The notes under the pieces are model-generated. The model made no database searches. It was given only the letters and a program-made list of their open reading frames with translations, and was not told the DNA's origin. 64,000 nucleotides of DNA from Caryophanales bacterium. Lineage in GTDB: Bacteria > Bacillota > Bacilli > JARBTR01. The DNA lies in assembly GCA_029240105.1 (NCBI GenBank), contig JARBTR010000009.1:1-64000 (forward strand), written 5' to 3'. Of the stretch, positions 1-8,980 are shown piece after piece; within the stretch, counting starts at the first letter, position 1, and each line of letters opens with the position of its first letter. Position numbers and translations under genes: made by a program.

Positions 1-530
1 CTTGTTGCACCGTAAATGATCGGTAATGTGTTGTCTACAGTGATCGTTCTTGACATAGTTCTTACGTTTCCAGAGTTGTCACTTACTGTATAGGTTAGCG
101 TATACACGCCTTTTACGTTAACATTCACTGTTCCTGTCACTACGATTTTATACGTTATGTTTCCATCAAGATTATCCGTTGCTGCAACACCTGCATATGG
201 ATTGAATGGAGTGTTTAAAGCAATCGTCTTACTTGTTGCACCGTAAATGATCGGTAATGTGTTGTCTACTGTGATCGTTCTTGACATAGTTCTTACGTTT
301 CCAGAGTTGTCACTTACTGTATAGGTTAGCGTATACACGCCTTTTACGTTTACATTCACTGTTCCTGTCACTACGATTTTATACGTTATGTTTCCATCAA
401 GATTATCCGTTGCTGTAACACCTGCATATGGATTGAATGGAGTGTTTAAAGCAATCGTCTTACTTGTTGCACCGTAAATGATCGGTAATGTGTTGTCTAC
501 AGTGATCGTTCTTGACATAGTTCTATCGTT
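1..530 (-). pseudogene. Out-of-frame continuation of the protease repeat tail (partial)
   Basis: Reading the minus strand with codons starting at positions congruent to 2 modulo 3, this stretch encodes two further complete Ig-like repeats with the same signature (SRTITVDNTLPIIYGATSK, GNITYKIVVTGTVNVNVKG) and is open to the left edge. The protease frame next door uses positions congruent to 1 modulo 3, so the two are not continuous. The switch falls exactly at a 20-bp duplication at 505-544; removing 20 bp would restore one long frame. I therefore read this as the original C-terminal part of the protease, now untranslated unless the frame is restored by slippage or recombination. It has no start codon with a ribosome binding site of its own. 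The true end of the repeat tail lies outside the window. Confidence 0.8.
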
Positions 531-3500
531 CTTGACGTAGTTCTTACGTTTCCAGAGTTGTCACTAACTGTATAGGTTAGCTGATACACGCCTTTTACGT
601 TAACATTCACTGTTCCTGTTACTACGATTTTATACGTTATGTTTCCATCAACATTATCCGTTGCGGTGACACCTACATATGGATCGAATGGTGCGTTTAA
701 GGCAATCGTCTTACTTGTTGCACCGCTAATCACCGGCATAGTGTTATCTATAGTAATTGTTCTTGACACAGTTCCCACGTTTCCAGAGCTGTCACTAACT
801 GTATAGGTTAGCTGATACACGCCTTTTACGTTAACATTCACTGTTCCTGTCACTACGATTTTATACGTTATGTTTCCATCAAGATTATCCGTTGCAGTGA
901 CCCCAGAATATGGATCGAATGGTGCGTTTAAGGCAATCGTCTTACTGGTTGCACCGCTAATCACCGGCTTAGTGTTATCTATAGTAATCGTTCTTGACGC
1001 AATTCTCACGTTTCCAGAATTATCACTAACTGTATATGTTAGCTGATACACACCTTTTACGTTAACATTCACTGTTCCTGTCACTACGATTTTATTCGTT
1101 ATGTTTCCATCAAGATTATCCGTTGCGGTGACCCCAGCCAATGGATCGAATGGTGCGTTTAAGGCAATCGTCTTACTTGTTGCACCATTAATTATCGGCA
1201 AAGTGTTGTCTACAGTGATCGTTCTTGACACAGTTCTCACATTTCCAGAATTATCACTAACTGTATATGTTAGCGTATAAACGCCTTTTACGTTAACATT
1301 CACTGTTCCTGACACTACGATTTTATTCGTTATGTTTCCATCAAGATTATCCGTTGCGGTGACACCAGCCAATGGATCGAATGGTGCGTTTAAGGCAATC
1401 GTCTTATTGGTTGCACCATTTATTATCGGCAAAGTGATGTCTACAGTGATCGTTCTTGACACAGTTCTCACGTTTCCAGAGTTGTCACTAACTGTATAGG
1501 TTAGCTGATACACACCTCTTACATTAACATTCACTGTTCCAGTCACTACGATTTTATTCGTTATGTTTCCATCAAGATTATCCGTTGCAGTGACACCAGC
1601 CAATGGATCGAATGGTACGTTTAAGGGAATCATCTTACTTGTTGCACCATTTATTATCGGCAAAGTGTTGTCTACAGTGATCGTTCTTGACACAGTTCTC
1701 ACATTTCCAGAATTGTCACTAACTGAATATGTTAGCTGATATACGCCTTTTACGTTACTATTCACTGTTCCTGTCACTACGATTTTATTCGTTATGATTC
1801 CATCAACATTATCTGTTGCGATGACACCTGCTAATGGATCGAAAGGTGCATTTAAGGCAATCGTCTTACTTGTTGCGCCGCTAATGACTGGTAAAGTATA
1901 ATCCGTTTTAAATTTCCATTTTGCAAATAACGTAATATCGTTTGTAACCCGATCACTCTCAAAATTCCATTTATTCACACAAGAACTCTCTTTATACCAT
2001 CCTTCAAAAATATAATTTAACCTAGTCGGGGTAGCTGGCTCTATTAAAAGTTGATTAGCTCTTATGGCAATTGGCCCAACAGTACTTCCACCTAAAGAGT
2101 TAAATTGAACATTATAAAGCGAATCATCCTGAGGTATGTCTATATTAAACTGATAACTTCCTACACTAGTAGGACTATTTTGATTTATCTTAAAATAATA
2201 AGTTTCACCTTGCATTAAGGTATATTGAAAATCAAAATTATTACTAGTTAAATTATCATTAGAAGCAAGTTGAACAAATGCTTGATTATATAAAGTACCT
2301 TGCAAATTAGCGTTACTTTCTGTTGAATAAAATTTGTATATTCCAGTCAAAGGAGCCACAATTTTTATAAAATCTACATCATCTAAATAATCCATGTTAG
2401 CTGTTAGAGTATATGTACTGCCCTGTGTTAATGATTTTAAAGGTGCTAAAGAAAAAGAATTACCAGTGTTATCATTTTCAACAGATACAGATGCTCCTGC
2501 ATTCACGATTCCACCATATTTTACATATGTAGAAAGTCCAGATATTTTTGTGACACTTGACGTGATTGCATTTTTAATCTCGCTTGGTATCATATTAAAA
2601 TTTTTACTTTTCACTAAGGCTGCAACACCACTTACATGCGGTGCTGCCATAGATGTGCCATCCGCATATCCATATTGTGAGTTTGGTATTGTGCTTAAGA
2701 TCGATGATCCAGGTGCAGCAACATCTACAGTTGAAATTCCATAATTAGAAAAATAAGATATGAGTCCGTCTGGTCTAATGCTTGCAACAGTAATCTTATT
2801 GGATAATTGATAGTTTGCAGGGTAACTAGGTGTACTGTCATTATTAGTACTCTCGTTACCGGCAGCAGCAACAAATACAGTTGACGATGCTTGTTGCATA
2901 GCTGAATACTCGCTCGAACTATAAAATGGACTACCATAGGACATGTTAACTACCATAGCACCTTTTTGTTGAGCATAATTAATCGCTTTGATTATATCTG
3001 AGTTATAACCACTACCATTTGAACCAAACGCTTTCAACGGCATGATTTTAACATTCGGTGCAACACCAACAACACCTATTCCATTTTCTGAGGCACCGAT
3101 TGTGCCAGACACATGCGTTCCATGTCCATTGTCGTCAGATGGATTGTTATCGTTATTTGCAAAATCCCAACCTCTATAATCATCAATAAGTCCATTACCA
3201 TCATTATCTATTCCATCAATAGGGTCTGAATTATTTACCCATACTCTATCGCTTAAATCTGGGTGGCTCCAATCAATACCAGTATCAATTACTGCAACAA
3301 TAACGCCATCGCCTTTTGTTTTAGTCCATGCAGATTCAACATTAATGTCAATGCCATAGTTAGCATTTTTTAATCCCCATAACAAATTATAATTGGGTTC
3401 AACAGTAATAGTAGATTTGTAGTCAGGTTCAACGATATCAATAATATTTTGTTTTCCTAACTCTTCTATTAAATTTGTACTTATCATCTGGTCTGATAGT

Positions 3501-3895
3501 TTAAAAGTATAGGAGTTTTTTACAAAAGCATCCCCATCAAATGTTAGATTATGTTTCATAGAAAACTCTTTAATTTGAGATCTAGTTACATCTGGTTTAA
3601 AAGAAATAAGGATTGTATCCATTGAGCAAACCTTGTCCAATGAACCTTCTTTTTTTATATTTTCCTTTAATTCACTTAATACCTTTTCCTGTGAATTAGG
3701 GTTCGAGTTAGGATTTTGATTTGGTATAGTTGTTGGTGTAGATTTATGTATTGATGTAGGTGTTGTACTACTGTAAGCCAACGCTTTCGCATTTTTATAA
3801 AATTTATCTTCTATAAACGGATTTGTATATGAGAACAACATTGTTAAAAGTAAAGTTCTGATAAATACTCTTTTAATTATTACTCTTTTTTTCAT
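497..3895 (-). CDS. Secreted subtilisin-like serine protease (S8) with Ig-like repeat tail, frameshifted at its 3-prime end
   Basis: Extracellular serine endopeptidase. Residues 1-40 are a basic, hydrophobic signal peptide. A Ser/Thr/Pro/Asn-rich linker (about 42-70) and a propeptide-like region (about 85-165) come before the S8 catalytic domain. The triad is visible: Asp204 in DTGID, His258 in GHGTHVSG and Ser415 in GTSMAAPH. A pre-peptidase C-terminal-like beta domain (about 485-595) follows, then an InlB B-repeat/Listeria-Bacteroides type module with GWY (about 597-665). Six tandem 77-residue Ig-like modules of the DUF5011 kind come next. The ribosome binding site is aggag, followed after a short spacer by ATG at 3895. 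The last residues (ELCQERSL) do not fit the repeat and come from a frameshift caused by a 20-bp duplication. The catalytic domain is intact, so a protease with a shortened tail could still be made. The substrate is unknown. Confidence 0.9.
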   Translation of the reverse strand: MKKRVIIKRVFIRTLLLTMLFSYTNPFIEDKFYKNAKALAYSSTTPTSIHKSTPTTIPNQNPNSNPNSQEKVLSELKENIKKEGSLDKVCSMDTILISFKPDVTRSQIKEFSMKHNLTFDGDAFVKNSYTFKLSDQMISTNLIEELGKQNIIDIVEPDYKSTITVEPNYNLLWGLKNANYGIDINVESAWTKTKGDGVIVAVIDTGIDWSHPDLSDRVWVNNSDPIDGIDNDGNGLIDDYRGWDFANNDNNPSDDNGHGTHVSGTIGASENGIGVVGVAPNVKIMPLKAFGSNGSGYNSDIIKAINYAQQKGAMVVNMSYGSPFYSSSEYSAMQQASSTVFVAAAGNESTNNDSTPSYPANYQLSNKITVASIRPDGLISYFSNYGISTVDVAAPGSSILSTIPNSQYGYADGTSMAAPHVSGVAALVKSKNFNMIPSEIKNAITSSVTKISGLSTYVKYGGIVNAGASVSVENDNTGNSFSLAPLKSLTQGSTYTLTANMDYLDDVDFIKIVAPLTGIYKFYSTESNANLQGTLYNQAFVQLASNDNLTSNNFDFQYTLMQGETYYFKINQNSPTSVGSYQFNIDIPQDDSLYNVQFNSLGGSTVGPIAIRANQLLIEPATPTRLNYIFEGWYKESSCVNKWNFESDRVTNDITLFAKWKFKTDYTLPVISGATSKTIALNAPFDPLAGVIATDNVDGIITNKIVVTGTVNSNVKGVYQLTYSVSDNSGNVRTVSRTITVDNTLPIINGATSKMIPLNVPFDPLAGVTATDNLDGNITNKIVVTGTVNVNVRGVYQLTYTVSDNSGNVRTVSRTITVDITLPIINGATNKTIALNAPFDPLAGVTATDNLDGNITNKIVVSGTVNVNVKGVYTLTYTVSDNSGNVRTVSRTITVDNTLPIINGATSKTIALNAPFDPLAGVTATDNLDGNITNKIVVTGTVNVNVKGVYQLTYTVSDNSGNVRIASRTITIDNTKPVISGATSKTIALNAPFDPYSGVTATDNLDGNITYKIVVTGTVNVNVKGVYQLTYTVSDSSGNVGTVSRTITIDNTMPVISGATSKTIALNAPFDPYVGVTATDNVDGNITYKIVVTGTVNVNVKGVYQLTYTVSDNSGNVRTTSRTIELCQERSL
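505..544. repeat. 20-bp tandem duplication causing a frameshift
   Basis: Two adjacent 20-bp units, 505-524 and 525-544, read atcgttcttgacatagttct and atcgttcttgacgtagttct, with one mismatch. Every other repeat copy has a single unit at this place. The extra 20 bp is not a multiple of three and shifts the reading frame of the protease tail. Confidence 0.95.
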
Positions 3896-4631
3896 TCTCC
3901 ATCTCCTAAAGTTAGACGTTTTTTACCTAATAGTTCTCTATCAATTAAATATATCCCCATAAAAGCATAGTGCATCGTATCCAATTGTTACTTAAGAATT
4001 CTAGAATTCGGTATGATCGTAAAAATTAGATTTTCAACTGGATTATAAAGACCGTTTTCTCATTAATTTTCCCCCACAACTTTAAGAGGTCTTGATTTAC
4101 ACACTCAAATTACTAGTATCTAAATTATAAAACATTTTAGTATAAATTACTATTTTTAGATTATTAGAGATTAAGTTTTAACACATATCTCTCCCATTCA
4201 CACTCATGCCTTTACTGTAACAATTTTCTAGTTCAATTACATTTTTTGATTTACTGACCCTACGAGTCATTAAAAACCTTTTACTATTTTAATTTTCTTT
4301 TAAATTCTAATGCAATCCATTCAATTTAGTAGACGTTTGTGACAAGGTTACAGAACGATTTTAATAATAAAGAATATAATTTCAAAAACGGATGGATACA
4401 AATTTATTACAAGAGACTTGATACATCTTACTCAGTCAAATTGTTTACAAATAGAAAACTGCTAGTGCATTGAAAAATAAGTTCTATTTCACTAGTTACA
4501 CTTTTTTAATGTCACTTGATGTTATCCAACTGAAAATACAACTATTTCTTAAAATTTCACAGTTTTATCACAATTTTGCATTACATTATACCTATGATAA
4601 ACGTATTTTCCTAAATTTAGAGGTGATTCAG
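3896..4631. other. Divergent intergenic region
   Basis: About 735 bp, AT-rich, between the protease (minus) and the response regulator (plus), so promoters for both should lie here. The only clear structure is a perfect 14-bp palindrome, gaattctagaattc, at 3996-4009, about 100 bp upstream of the protease start. I could not assign promoter boxes with confidence. An in-frame ATG at 4470 would lengthen the response regulator but is unlikely to be its start. Confidence 0.5.
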
Positions 4632-5321
4632 TTGGGTAGTAAAAAGGTCCTCATAGTAGATGATGACGAGCGAATCCGGGATATGATCAAGGAATATATA
4701 AGTCTAGAAGAGTACGAAGCTGACGAAACTTGCAACGGTATTGAGGCTCTAGAGCTTATCAGCAAGCAGAACTATTCCATAGTAATTTTAGATATCATGA
4801 TGCCTAAAATGGATGGATGGACTACCTGCAGTGAGATTAGGAAAATATCGAAAGTTCCTGTCATTATGCTTTCTGCCCGTGGTGAAGAGTATGACAAACT
4901 TTTCGGCTTTGAGTTAGGGGTTGATGACTATATTGTTAAACCTTTCAGTCCTAAGGAACTTTTGGCAAGAATGGGTGCTGTAATCAGGAGGTGTTCTCCA
5001 GCCAATGACGAATCAACTAATAAATTTATATTTGAAGGCCTTGTCATTGAGTTTGAATCTAGAAACGTATATGTAGATGACACATTAATTAATCTTACGC
5101 CAAAGGAGTATGAACTTCTTCAGCATTTTGTCAAGAATCCACGCAGGGTTTATTCAAGGGAACAACTTTTAAATTCCGTTTGGGGTTATGAGTTTTGTGG
5201 AGATGATCGAACAGTTGATACACACGTAAAAATGCTTAGAGAAAGTTTAAAAACCTACAGAAAATATATCGTTACAGTATGGGGTACAGGTTATAAATTT
5301 GAAACCGGAGGAAGAATATGA
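4632..5321 (+). CDS. OmpR/PhoB-family response regulator
   Basis: DNA-binding response regulator of a two-component system, cytoplasmic. The receiver domain (about residues 4-118) has the acidic pair DDD (10-12), phospho-acceptor Asp54 in VILDIMMPKMDG, the Ser of MLSARGE and Lys in IVKPFSP. A winged-helix OmpR-type domain follows (about 135-227: LTPKEYELLQHFV, WGYEF, RTVDTHVKMLR, GTGYKF). I chose the TTG at 4632 because a gaggtgat ribosome binding site lies just upstream and the protein then begins directly with the receiver domain (KKVLIVDDDE). The upstream ATG at 4470 would add 54 residues unlike any receiver extension. It overlaps the kinase gene by 4 bp (ATGA), implying translational coupling. 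The stimulus and regulon are not known; the DUF2680 gene downstream is a plausible target. Confidence 0.9.
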   Translation: MGSKKVLIVDDDERIRDMIKEYISLEEYEADETCNGIEALELISKQNYSIVILDIMMPKMDGWTTCSEIRKISKVPVIMLSARGEEYDKLFGFELGVDDYIVKPFSPKELLARMGAVIRRCSPANDESTNKFIFEGLVIEFESRNVYVDDTLINLTPKEYELLQHFVKNPRRVYSREQLLNSVWGYEFCGDDRTVDTHVKMLRESLKTYRKYIVTVWGTGYKFETGGRI

Positions 5322-6730
5322 AAAGCATTGGCATGAAGCTTTGGGCCGGTATGATGACCCTAGTAATGGTCATGCTAGTGTTACTCTGGCTATTTCAGAT
5401 TGTATTTCTAGAAAAATTTTATACTGGAATACGGATTTCAGAAACTAAGAATGCTGGCTACTCAATACTAAAAGATTATGAGACTGGTGATCAGCAAAGT
5501 TTGAAAAATAATATTGATGCCTTTTCTACAAAAAATAATGTAAGTGTAGAACTGCTGGACTCTAACGGAAAAGTAATCTATGAAAGCACCTCTTCTCCAA
5601 GTGGAATGGCCCCAATGATGATAAATAATGCTAAATACAAGGTTTTAAATGAACTATTGACTGGAAAGGAAGTCGCTCTGTCATGGACTCACCCCCGATT
5701 TGGTAATGAATTCATGCTCATTGGTCTGCCCGTTGAACATTCCGGAGAAGTTATTGGGAGCCTAATTTTAAATATGCCTCTAGCCCCAGTTGAAGATACT
5801 GTAAATATATTAAAAAAACAGCTTCTATATATATCTGCAATTCTTTTGACTGTTGCACTTATTTTATCCTATATCATCTCAAAATCATTTACTAACCCCC
5901 TTCTTAGAATTATAAAGGTATCAGAAAAGATGGCTTCTGGTGATTTTTCTGACAGGATAACGACTGTAAGCAAAGATGAAATTGGAAGACTTACAGATAC
6001 AATCAACTATATGGGAGAAGAACTCTCTAAGATTGAACAACTGCGAAAAGACCTGATAGCAAATGTATCTCATGAATTAAGAACGCCTTTGAGTATTATA
6101 AGAGGATATGCCGAGACCATAAGGGATGTTACCGGTGAAAAAACAGAAAAAAGGGAAAGACAACTTGGAATCATAATTGAAGAATCAGAAAGACTCAGCA
6201 GGATCGTTGAGGATATATTGTCCTTATCCCAAATGCAATCGGGTAACACAAAGCTTAACATGTCCAACTTTAATCTCTCTCACCTGGTAAAAACCATAGT
6301 CAAAAGATATGATCTGTTAAGTGATGAAACCGGAGTAACAATTAAAGCCGAATGTCCGACAGCGGTATATGCACTAGCTGATGTACTGAGAATTGAGCAG
6401 GTACTTTATAATTTGATTAATAATGCCTTTAAATATACAGATAAAGGTGGAAGCATTTCCGTACAACTTCTAGAATCAAATAACAGTATACGAATAGAGG
6501 TTTCAGACACAGGTTCTGGTATTGGAGAAGAGGATTTGAAGTACTTATGGGACAGATACTATAAAGTAGATAAAACAGGTAGTAGAAAATCATCAGGCAC
6601 CGGACTTGGACTCGCCATTGTTAAAAGCATTCTTGAAGCCCATGCTTCACCATTTGGTGTTGAAAGTGCTATAGGTAAAGGAACAATCTTCTGGTTTGAA
6701 CTAAAAAAGGAAACCCCTATTACGATGTAA
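5318..6730 (+). CDS. Sensor histidine kinase
   Basis: Membrane-bound partner of the regulator encoded just upstream. TM1 spans about residues 8-30. An extracellular sensor domain of roughly 130 residues comes next, then TM2 at about 166-188, a HAMP linker (SKSFTNPLLRIIKVSEKMASG), and a HisKA domain with the phospho-acceptor His near residue 252 (NVSHELRTPLS). The HATPase_c domain has an N box (NLINNAFKYT), G1 (VSDTGSGIG) and G2 (GTGLGLAIV). The length of 470 residues is normal for the class. The 4-bp overlap with the regulator shows they form one operon. The extracellular domain has no motif that names a ligand. Confidence 0.92.
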   Translation: MKSIGMKLWAGMMTLVMVMLVLLWLFQIVFLEKFYTGIRISETKNAGYSILKDYETGDQQSLKNNIDAFSTKNNVSVELLDSNGKVIYESTSSPSGMAPMMINNAKYKVLNELLTGKEVALSWTHPRFGNEFMLIGLPVEHSGEVIGSLILNMPLAPVEDTVNILKKQLLYISAILLTVALILSYIISKSFTNPLLRIIKVSEKMASGDFSDRITTVSKDEIGRLTDTINYMGEELSKIEQLRKDLIANVSHELRTPLSIIRGYAETIRDVTGEKTEKRERQLGIIIEESERLSRIVEDILSLSQMQSGNTKLNMSNFNLSHLVKTIVKRYDLLSDETGVTIKAECPTAVYALADVLRIEQVLYNLINNAFKYTDKGGSISVQLLESNNSIRIEVSDTGSGIGEEDLKYLWDRYYKVDKTGSRKSSGTGLGLAIVKSILEAHASPFGVESAIGKGTIFWFELKKETPITM

Positions 6731-6928
6731 ATTCTTTTTTAAAAATTTTATTTATTCTTTCAATGTTCTATCATACTTCTATCACAAATGATTCCTATAA
6801 TAAAACCAATATAGGACGTAATAATTCTACATACGCTTTCGAATCCCTGTAACGAGGTTCAAGGATCTCATTAGTATCATGTACGATTTGTGTTCTATAT
6901 AAAACAAATTAAAAGGAGTGTAGATTTT

Positions 6929-7381
6929 ATGAAGGGCTTAAAAAAATTAGCTGCCGTGGCAGCAGTTGTTGGAGTAATTGGAACAGGTTTTGCAGCTTAT
7001 GCATCTACTGGTACAACACCTGTAGATATTGCCTCCAAGTTGACTGGAAAAACTGTTGAAGAGCTCAGCCAAGAAAGAGTCTCAGGAAAAACTTATGGTA
7101 CCATTGCAAAGGAAGCCGGTAAACTTGAAGAGTTCAAAACAGAGATGCTTGAACAGAAAAAAGCTGTTCTTGAACAGAGAGTCAAAGATGGATTATTGAC
7201 TCAGGAGCAGGCTGACGAAATCATTAAAGCAATTACGGATAATCAAGTCAATTGTGATGGTTCAGGTAGCTCAATGGTCGGTAAAAAATTCGGAGTTGGT
7301 TTTGGCCAAGGAAGCGGCATGGGAAAAGGTATGGGTAATGGTGCTTGCGGTTCCTGTGAGGTAAATACAACAACTAATTGA
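6929..7381 (+). CDS. Secreted DUF2680 protein
   Basis: A 150-residue exported protein of unknown function. Residues 1-22 form a signal peptide (KKLAAVAAVVGVIGTGFAAYA). The central region (about 30-105) matches what I recall of DUF2680: GKTVEELSQER, GKTYGTIAKEAGK, then a helical stretch with a GLLTQEQADEII signature. The tail is Gly/Met/Cys-rich (GSGMGKGMGNGACGSC), which could bind metal or form disulfides. The ATG at 6929 is preceded by aaaaggagtg, a good ribosome binding site; an upstream in-frame ATG at 6890 has none. It lies 200 bp behind the two-component operon and ends in a clear terminator, so it is probably its own transcript and possibly a target of that system. Confidence 0.8.
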   Translation: MKGLKKLAAVAAVVGVIGTGFAAYASTGTTPVDIASKLTGKTVEELSQERVSGKTYGTIAKEAGKLEEFKTEMLEQKKAVLEQRVKDGLLTQEQADEIIKAITDNQVNCDGSGSSMVGKKFGVGFGQGSGMGKGMGNGACGSCEVNTTTN

Positions 7382-7410
7382 AAATAAACTGTATATAGCG
7401 TGATCAAAAA

Positions 7411-7450
7411 AGCCGGTAAAGACTTTCCTCTTTGCCGGCTATGCTTATTT
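7411..7450 (+). terminator. Rho-independent terminator after the DUF2680 gene
   Basis: The inverted repeat agccggtaaag / ctttgccggct lies 30 bp after the stop codon and is followed by a T-rich stretch (ttattttattt). Confidence 0.85.
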
Positions 7451-7493
7451 TATTTAAATATAACATTCTTATTGAGATTTATTGTTAAATACC

Positions 7494-7521
7494 GATTCCT
7501 ATTGTAATTACAATAGGAATC
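7494..7521. repeat. Perfect 28-bp palindrome
   Basis: gattcctattgtaa followed directly by its exact reverse complement, with no loop bases. It lies between two convergent genes, about 50 bp beyond the end of the phosphatase gene. There is no clear T-run on either side, so a terminator role is uncertain; a bidirectional transcript end or protein-binding site is possible. Confidence 0.6.
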
Positions 7522-7569
7522 TATCTATCTTTGGAACGAGACACCACTTTCAATGTATAAATTTCATTT

Positions 7570-8580
7570 CTACCGATGCATACTTATACGCATTGGATGA
7601 ACTTCTGATCGTTGAATACCACATACAACTGACGGATCGAAACCTACTAATTTTTCTGCTTCTTCTAAATTCTCACATTCTATTAGTCCAATTCCGAATG
7701 TTCCTTTTTTTCCAAAAACAGGGCCGAGCGCAACAACCTTCCCACTTTCGTAAAGTTCTTTCCAATAGAAGAAATGATCGTCCATGATTTTCTCTTCCGT
7801 TTCAGTCATGTCGTCTGCAAAGTTAGGTCTTGGTGGCGTGATTTTAAAGAAGAATTGCTGTTTATCAAATGATCGCTGATTTATTAGTTTATTTTTTAAG
7901 AGTAAGATTTCGCCTTCAGAAAGCCCTATGATTTGCATGTAGTTGTCAATCGTTTTATATTTTTCAAAGAACATTTCTAGGAATCCATTCAAAAATTCAA
8001 TTTCTGAACGACCAATGAACCAAGGTAAATCGGTATCGTGATGTTTTGTAATTTCTATAATTTCTCTACGAATATAGGTATGTGTTACTTGATAATCTGC
8101 TAGAATGTCATCTTGACCAACACCAGCTAGCAATAATAACAAGGCTGCTATAACTCCTGTACGATCTTTTCCAGCAGTACAATGAAAAATAGTTGCGCCA
8201 TTTGATAGCGATAAAATTTTAAAAATTTCTCCCATTTTCTTGTGATTGTCTGCCATTGCTAGGTAGGACGCAGGAATAGCTTCAGCCGATTCAGGAAGCT
8301 TGTCAATATCCCCATCCATAACAGAAAGATGAAAATAATCGAAGAAACGGTCCGAACTTAATTGATTTGGGACTCGATTTACTTCACTAGTTGTTCTAAG
8401 ATCGATTAATGTACGAATACCTAATTTTTTAAGATATTTCACTTCTTCATAAGACAGCATTGCTGGAACATTGCTTCTGTAGAACCGCCCGAATTGTGTT
8501 ACTTGACCTTCCTTTGTAGCATATCCTCCCAAATCTCGCATGTTGCTAACATTCTCTAAAAGTATTCTTCTTGAATTCAT
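7570..8580 (-). CDS. Tyrosine phosphatase (IphP-type) fused to a YciI-like domain
   Basis: The N-terminal two thirds (about 1-235) is a cysteine-based protein-tyrosine/dual-specificity phosphatase of the Y_phosphatase3 (IphP) type. It has NMRDLGGY near the start, FYRSN, IDLRTTSEV, and the catalytic loop HCTAGKDRTG at about 131-140 with both Cys and Arg present. The last 95 residues resemble a YCII (YciI-like) ferredoxin-fold domain (DDHFFYWKELYESGKVVALGPVF, quoted in part: HFFYWKELYESGKV). It follows crcB by 19 bp and has its own ribosome binding site (aggagagg), so the two genes form an operon. The substrate is unknown; candidates are phosphotyrosine, phosphoserine or phosphoinositide-like molecules. 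The fusion is unusual. Confidence 0.85.
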   Translation of the reverse strand: MNSRRILLENVSNMRDLGGYATKEGQVTQFGRFYRSNVPAMLSYEEVKYLKKLGIRTLIDLRTTSEVNRVPNQLSSDRFFDYFHLSVMDGDIDKLPESAEAIPASYLAMADNHKKMGEIFKILSLSNGATIFHCTAGKDRTGVIAALLLLLAGVGQDDILADYQVTHTYIRREIIEITKHHDTDLPWFIGRSEIEFLNGFLEMFFEKYKTIDNYMQIIGLSEGEILLLKNKLINQRSFDKQQFFFKITPPRPNFADDMTETEEKIMDDHFFYWKELYESGKVVALGPVFGKKGTFGIGLIECENLEEAEKLVGFDPSVVCGIQRSEVHPMRISMHR

Positions 8581-8599
8581 AGAAACCTCTCCTAATCTT

Positions 8600-8980
8600 C
8601 TAATTGCCTTTTACAAAAGAAGCAAATTGCAAACCAAGAACAACAAATATCAAACTAAGGCCAAGATTTAACCCAATATTACCACTTGCCGTCAGAAAGT
8701 TTCCATCTTCGAACAACTTTACTGTTTCTAAACTAAAAGTCGAAAAAGTACTAAGTCCGCCAAGCAACCCAGTTGTTAGAAATAACTTCGTTTTATCTCC
8801 AATCGATCCTGATTGTCTTTCAATTCCAATAATAAAACCGATAACAAACGCTGCTATAACATTTGATAAAAGAGTTCCAAAAGGAAAATTCGGAAAACTA
8901 CCATTCAACCATTTAGATAATAAAAATCGAACACAGGAACCGATAAATCCACCAATTCCGACTACTATAATTTGCATCAT
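8600..8980 (-). CDS. crcB: Fluoride ion channel CrcB/Fluc
   Basis: A 126-residue membrane protein with four hydrophobic helices, the normal size for the family. Diagnostic sequence includes GGFIGSCVRFLLSKW at the N-terminus, FPFGTLLSNVIAAFVIGF (the Asn-containing pore segment) and GGLSTFSTFSLE with the Phe residues of the fluoride track. It would work as an antiparallel dimer that exports fluoride. It is the first gene of a two-gene operon with the phosphatase. I looked upstream for a fluoride riboswitch and found none; a 15-bp odd palindrome (tataacattgttata, 9008-9022) sits about 30 bp upstream and may be an operator or chance in AT-rich DNA. Confidence 0.92.
   Translation of the reverse strand: MMQIIVVGIGGFIGSCVRFLLSKWLNGSFPNFPFGTLLSNVIAAFVIGFIIGIERQSGSIGDKTKLFLTTGLLGGLSTFSTFSLETVKLFEDGNFLTASGNIGLNLGLSLIFVVLGLQFASFVKGN

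Larger units (their letters stand above)
1..1900. repeat. Tandem 231-bp coding repeat array (about 8 copies)
   Basis: Landmark sequence tgaca/tgacg recurs at 51, 282, 513 (533 after the duplication), 764, 995, 1226, 1457 and 1688, so the spacing is exactly 231 bp (77 codons). Neighbouring copies are nearly identical, and the two leftmost are the most alike. Such nucleotide identity points to recent amplification or gene conversion rather than old divergence. Each copy encodes one DUF5011-type Ig-like module of the adjacent protease. The array continues past the left edge. Confidence 0.95.

Noticed and set aside
1-1900. CRISPR-like regular repeat spacing on the left
   Set aside because: The 231-bp unit is coding and continuous, with no unique spacers.
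2394-2744. Plus-strand frame opposite the protease
   Set aside because: Shadow of the protease catalytic domain; no ribosome binding site and low-complexity composition.
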